From contig NZ_CP075338.1 of NCBI RefSeq assembly GCF_023278365.1, positions 558,001-622,000 on the forward strand: a stretch of DNA of 64,000 bases, in the 5' to 3' direction. Each line of letters opens with the position of its first letter. Position 1 is the first letter of the stretch. This document shows positions 60,473 to 64,000 of the stretch, piece by piece. The stretch is from Epilithonimonas zeae (GTDB lineage: Bacteria > Bacteroidota > Bacteroidia > Flavobacteriales > Weeksellaceae). The notes under the pieces are model-generated. The model was not told the DNA's origin. It did no database searches and saw nothing but the letters and a program-made list of their open reading frames with translations. Both the position numbers and the translations under genes were made by a program.

Positions 60473-60901
60473 AATATAAATTAGTGGTTAAAATTATGCT
60501 TTTATTTTCATTTTCGGTAGTTTTTTTAAGTATGGATATTGTAAAATCAAAGAACGGTAATTATTTTATGATAAACGAAGATCTATTATTCAACTCATAA
60601 GAAAATAGATCAATTTGTAATATAAACATATAAAAACTGGAATATTAATATGAAATTGAACTTAAAGTTTATAAGAATAATCAAGAAGTGAATGTTTTTT
60701 TTAAATGATTGATTATTAATGTTTTGTTTTGATTTTTTTTTGTATCGAAATTGAGGAAGTTTTTATAATTACGACAGTGTAATATTTCTGTTTTAGTGCT
60801 GCTCTTTATACTTTAGTTGGACAAAATAAGGTTCGAATTTTTGAATAAGTGACAGCTTTATAACTGAGAATAATTATAAAATTTAACTAACAATTTCTAA
60901 T
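60473..60901. other. AT-rich divergent promoter region, 429 nt
   Basis: No gene recognised. It lies between the divergent TPR-AraC gene and the ELWxxDGT T9SS gene and should hold both promoters. I cannot assign the elements with confidence; TATACTTTAG near 60809 is one candidate. No marked repeats. Confidence 0.6.
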
Positions 60902-62356
60902 ATGAGAAAAATTAACTTTTTTGCTTTTTTATTATGCGGATTGATGTCTGCGCAAACCACATTTACTTTGGTAAAGGACATTCTTCCTGGTGTACAGAAT
61001 TCAACACCTTCCAACTTTGCTATTTATAATGGCAAACTTTATTTTTCTGCGAGTTCTACTGTAGATGGCGCGTCCATCGGTGCTGAACTATGGGAAAGTG
61101 ATGGAACCGAAGCGGGCACAAAATTGGTTTCGGATATCGTTCCTGGCAGTTCTTCTTCTTCACCAAATGCATTGTATTCATTTAATAATAAATTATATTT
61201 CAGCGGAAGTATGGTTATCAATGGAACCACTGCTTCCGGAGTATTGATGTCGTATGATGAGACCAATGGTGTGCAGCTCGTTTCCTCTACAGCAAAATTT
61301 AGTTCAAATCTTACAAATTTAGGTAATACATTATATTTCAAAGCTACCAATGCAAGCGTAACGCCCACCACACAAAGACTTTTTTATCTGAACAATTCAG
61401 GTCAGGCAGTGATTGCGGATGATAACCTTAATGTTCTTAATATTGGTCTTGGTCCTAACAAAATTTTGGCTAATGCCCAAGTGACAAGTGCAGCAAATCC
61501 TCTTTTGACTCAACTTTATGGATTTGACGGTACATCAACAGCTCTAGTTAAAAATGTAAACCCCAATACATCTTCTTACCCACAGTATCTGATGTATAGT
61601 CCAGCTTTGGGTAAAACCCTCTTTAATGCCAACGGAGGAAATGGAGGAGAGCCTTGGATTACAGATGGAACAGAGGCAGGAACAGTCATTTTGAAGGATA
61701 TCAATATTTCTAATGGCACAGCAGGATCTAACCCCAACAACTTTACAGAGTACAAGGGTAAAGTTTATTTTTCTGCTTCTGATGGTTTAACAAGTGGAAT
61801 AGAACCTTGGGTTACAGATGGAACAGAGCAAGGTACCATAATGCTAAAGGATATCATTCCTGGAACATCAGGTTCTTTTCCTGAAAAATTTGTGGTAGTT
61901 AAAGACAAGCTTTACTTTTTTGCCACAAGTGCAAGTAATGTAAAACAGATTTGGGAAACAGATGGAACAGATAGCGGAACTAAAATGTTGGCGTCCATAG
62001 CATTGGGTTCCAGCTTAGTTGCATATAATGACAAACTTTATGTTGTTGTTAGAATCTCAAGTACAGATACTATTGGCACAGAACTTTATAAAGTAAATCT
62101 TCCAGAGGAAACCCTTTCTGTATCTGAAAAAAATGAAATCGCAAAAATATATCCAAATCCATCTAAAGGAGAAATATTTGTAACAAAAATAAAGTTCGGC
62201 TCTTTTGAAGTATCCGATATGACTGGTAGAATTGTTAAAAAGGATAAATTTTCAAATAATAAAATTGTAACCAATGTTACAGCTGGAACTTATTTCTTAA
62301 AAGTTTTATCCGATGATTCTAAATCCGAATTCGTAACAAAGATTGTTATTAAGTAA
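60902..62356 (+). CDS. T9SS-secreted ELWxxDGT-repeat protein
   Basis: 484 aa. Signal peptide MRKINFFAFLLCGLMSAQ. Repeats ELWESDGTEAGTKLV, EPWITDGTEAGTVIL, EPWVTDGTEQGTIML and QIWETDGTDSGTKML form a beta-propeller-like array (family TIGR04534). It is followed by a type A sorting domain (IAKIYPNPSKGEIFVTKI...EFVTKIVIK). It is a surface protein of unknown ligand. It is divergent from the TPR-AraC gene and ended by a clear terminator. Confidence 0.94.
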   Translation: MRKINFFAFLLCGLMSAQTTFTLVKDILPGVQNSTPSNFAIYNGKLYFSASSTVDGASIGAELWESDGTEAGTKLVSDIVPGSSSSSPNALYSFNNKLYFSGSMVINGTTASGVLMSYDETNGVQLVSSTAKFSSNLTNLGNTLYFKATNASVTPTTQRLFYLNNSGQAVIADDNLNVLNIGLGPNKILANAQVTSAANPLLTQLYGFDGTSTALVKNVNPNTSSYPQYLMYSPALGKTLFNANGGNGGEPWITDGTEAGTVILKDINISNGTAGSNPNNFTEYKGKVYFSASDGLTSGIEPWVTDGTEQGTIMLKDIIPGTSGSFPEKFVVVKDKLYFFATSASNVKQIWETDGTDSGTKMLASIALGSSLVAYNDKLYVVVRISSTDTIGTELYKVNLPEETLSVSEKNEIAKIYPNPSKGEIFVTKIKFGSFEVSDMTGRIVKKDKFSNNKIVTNVTAGTYFLKVLSDDSKSEFVTKIVIK

Positions 62357-62414
62357 CAAGTAAGTATATTATTTCACTATCATAATCTAAATTTTATTGA
62401 ATTTTTTAAGAAGA

Positions 62415-62438
62415 AAACACCTTATAATCAAGGTGTTT
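62415..62438 (+). terminator. Intrinsic terminator after the ELWxxDGT gene
   Basis: AAACACCTT (62415-62423) / AAGGTGTTT (62430-62438), perfect 9-bp stem, loop ATAATC, followed by CTTTTTGT. Confidence 0.9.
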
Positions 62439-62466
62439 CTTTTTGTAATTCTATAAGATTTTGGTA

Positions 62467-62691
62467 TTAACTATATTTGACCCTTATATCTGCTGGGTTT
62501 CTCATTATTATTGTGATTTTGTCCAAATCGTCTATTACTTCGTAATCTGCTTCTTCATAGCTGTCATTGTCTGTCTTTTTGTGAATGTCAATTTCAGCAA
62601 ATCCAACTTCATCCCTTGGAATATCCAGCAAAAACTTATTGGTATTATCAGGTCTTCTGAAGGCGTCTTTTGTAAAATCTATAAATTGCAT
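62467..62691 (-). CDS. Small hypothetical protein, 74 aa
   Basis: I do not recognise the family. It is acidic, with no signal or membrane segment; codon use and the charged composition (FLLDIPRDEVGFAEIDIHKKTDNDSYEEADYEVIDDL) look like a real gene rather than a shadow. A competing 83-aa frame on the plus strand is hydrophobic and Cys-rich and is likely spurious. It lies 143 nt after the CDF transporter stop. Confidence 0.6.
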   Translation of the reverse strand: MQFIDFTKDAFRRPDNTNKFLLDIPRDEVGFAEIDIHKKTDNDSYEEADYEVIDDLDKITIIMRNPADIRVKYS

Positions 62692-62834
62692 AATATTTTA
62701 TTTTTGGTATAAATTCCTTTTTATCAAATTGTGTGCAAATCTATTTTAGGAAGGCTTTTAAATGTGTTTATACAAAAATAAAATTGGCATTGGTGATGTT
62801 TTAAAAAACATAATAATAGTCGTATTAAGGAAGT

Positions 62835-63728
62835 TTATTCTGGCTGAATAATCACAAAGCGTACTAATCGAAATTCCTTTTTTATAGTTGAACGGATGCG
62901 CTGTATGGCATCTGTAATTTCTTCTGTGTCAAGATGATCTTCAAAGTCTACAATCAGCATTAAAATTACTTCTTCAGGAGATTGATAGGTTGACAAGATT
63001 GTTTTTGTTCTAACTACAGCAGGATCACTTTCCGCCAATTTAGCAATTCTATCTTTCGTTTCAGGTGCAATGCCTTCTCCCATTAGTAAGCTTCTGCTTT
63101 CCCGTGCCAAGATAAGAGAGACAAAAACCAATATCAGTCCTACAATGACCGAGGCTAATCCATCCAATTCGGGAACCTGAAGGCAATGGCTCATTCCCAT
63201 AAGCAACATCACCACCAGCAAGCCTGCCACAGCCGCACCATCTTCAAAAACAACAAGGAAACTGCTAGGATCTTTGCTTTTAATAATGGCATCCCACCAT
63301 CTCAGACCTTGGCGTGTCTTGTTAAATTCTCGCACAGCTATAAACAAAGAAGAACCTTCGAAGATCAATGAAAGTATTAAAACAATGTAATTCCAGAAAG
63401 GATTCTTCACTATTTCAGGTTCTATAATATGTTTAATTCCCTGATATATAGATAAGGCGCCGCCCAACGCAAAAATCAGAATTGAAACAACAAAAGACCA
63501 AAAGTAAAGCTCTTTCCCATAGCCAAAAGGATGAGCTTCATCTGGAGCTTTGTTGCTCCTCTTTAAACCGTACAAAAGCAGCAACTGGTTAGTGGTATCT
63601 ACTGTTGAATGGATCCCCTCAGATATCATCGAAGCACTGTTGGTGAATCCTCCTGCAATAAATTTGGTTAATGCAATTAAAAGATTGGCAGCCAGTGCAC
63701 TGTAAATTGATTTGCGGTTGTTGGCCAT
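62835..63728 (-). CDS. Cation diffusion facilitator family transporter
   Basis: 297 aa with about six helices. ASMISEGIHSTVDTTNQLLLLYG contains the HS-x-x-D metal-site motif of CDF helix II, then HPFGYGKELYFWSF; the second half has GLASVIVGLILVFVSLILARESRSLLMGEG and a cytoplasmic ferredoxin-like domain (VIQPE end). It is a short CDF type; it exports Zn, Mn or Fe, and the metal is not decidable. Confidence 0.93.
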   Translation of the reverse strand: MANNRKSIYSALAANLLIALTKFIAGGFTNSASMISEGIHSTVDTTNQLLLLYGLKRSNKAPDEAHPFGYGKELYFWSFVVSILIFALGGALSIYQGIKHIIEPEIVKNPFWNYIVLILSLIFEGSSLFIAVREFNKTRQGLRWWDAIIKSKDPSSFLVVFEDGAAVAGLLVVMLLMGMSHCLQVPELDGLASVIVGLILVFVSLILARESRSLLMGEGIAPETKDRIAKLAESDPAVVRTKTILSTYQSPEEVILMLIVDFEDHLDTEEITDAIQRIRSTIKKEFRLVRFVIIQPE

Positions 63729-63818
63729 TGATTATTATGATTATTGTAGTGTAAAATTGAAAAGTCTCGAGACCTTCCCAGAAACCAATTACCAAATACT
63801 TTGCCTTTCAGAAATAGT

Positions 63819-64000
63819 TTAATCAAATTTTTTTCCAAGAGGTAAATAGAAGCTAAACATAGTGCCACTTCCTGGTTTACTTTGGACTTCTATACTGCCA
63901 TTGTGAAGTTCAACAATTTCTTTACAAAGATAAAGTCCAATACCAAAACCTGCTATTGAACCACTGTTGCTGTCCTTGACTCTGTAATATCGCTCAAAGA
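63819..64000 (-). CDS. Sensor histidine kinase, C-terminal end (start beyond window)
   Basis: The frame from the right edge reads FERYYRVKDSNSG...FGIGLYLCKEIVELHNGSIEV...GSGTMFSFYLPLG, with a stop at 63819-63821. This is the HATPase_c G2 box (GIGLYLCKEIV) and the final beta strands of a kinase. Only about 60 residues are in view, so the class cannot be told. Confidence 0.9.
   Translation of the reverse strand, partial: FERYYRVKDSNSGSIAGFGIGLYLCKEIVELHNGSIEVQSKPGSGTMFSFYLPLGKKFD

Noticed and set aside
62461-62712. 83-aa plus-strand ORF opposite the 74-aa minus-strand gene
   Set aside because: Hydrophobic, Cys- and Phe-rich composition typical of an antisense shadow; the minus-strand frame has better charged composition and a credible start.
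1-64000. tRNA, rRNA or CRISPR loci
   Set aside because: None seen on either strand by reading; a dedicated scan (tRNAscan, Rfam) was not possible.

Overview
The window looks like chromosome of a Chryseobacterium-like flavobacterium (Bacteroidota, Weeksellaceae). The evidence is the low GC content, three C-terminal type IX secretion (T9SS) sorting domains of the PNPT/PNPS type, a GLPGLI protein, frequent TAnnTTTG -7 promoter elements and few Shine-Dalgarno sites, and intergenic repeats typical of that group. No rRNA, tRNA or CRISPR array was recognised.

Layout. 1-7.1 kb: a minus-strand rhamnogalacturonan/pectin degradation cluster (GH105, GDSL acetylesterase, alpha/beta esterase, GH28, DUF4450; cut by the left edge). 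7.1-17.7 kb: a redox and stress block on the minus strand. It holds an alpha/beta hydrolase, a bicupin-DUF1275-peroxiredoxin-DsbA operon, an orphan 185-aa gene, an Old Yellow Enzyme, a hybrid histidine kinase with HPt, a LytTR response regulator and dps. 17.9-23.3 kb: a plus-strand operon resembling the Bacillus mhq quinone/catechol detoxification genes (two ring-cleaving VOC dioxygenases, a carboxylesterase, cupins), closed by a Crp/Fnr regulator and followed by a pirin. 23.4-34.7 kb: a chain of regulator-target pairs (AraC-ALDH, AraC-enoyl-CoA hydratase/quinone reductase, TetR-MFS, Crp-reductases, Crp-SDR). 34.9-47.9 kb: antiporter, Hsp20, two paralogous HxlR-SDR divergent modules, an IS3-family element inside a secreted hydrolase gene, and a TetR-lpdA operon. 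48-54.8 kb: GLPGLI protein, another Crp/Fnr, CPBP protease, S41 and S15-type secreted hydrolases. 55-62.4 kb: three secreted T9SS proteins with a TPR protein and a TPR-AraC membrane regulator. 62.4-64 kb: CDF transporter and the end of a histidine kinase.

The most interesting signal is regulatory. Six promoters carry a 14-bp dyad (6-2-6 geometry) whose first base lies exactly 36 nt upstream of the first base of a TAnnTTTG-like -7 element. This is class II Crp-type architecture. The dyads fall into three sequence types, each found next to a different Crp/Fnr paralogue. Separately, three minus-strand promoters (bicupin operon, 11422-11979 gene, dps) share a direct repeat, TTCAACGA-N13-TTCACCGA, at a fixed distance from a conserved promoter block. 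They flank a LytTR response regulator whose family binds repeats of that geometry. AraC, TetR and HxlR operators can also be read next to their regulators.

Several genes are broken: MFS transporter (8-T run), saccharopine-dehydrogenase-like gene (6-T run), CPBP protease (in-frame TGA at codon 6), an AraC remnant (7-A run), and a secreted hydrolase split by the IS and also frameshifted. Three of these are homopolymer indels, so sequencing error must be excluded. All operator and pathway assignments are inferred from sequence reading and context.
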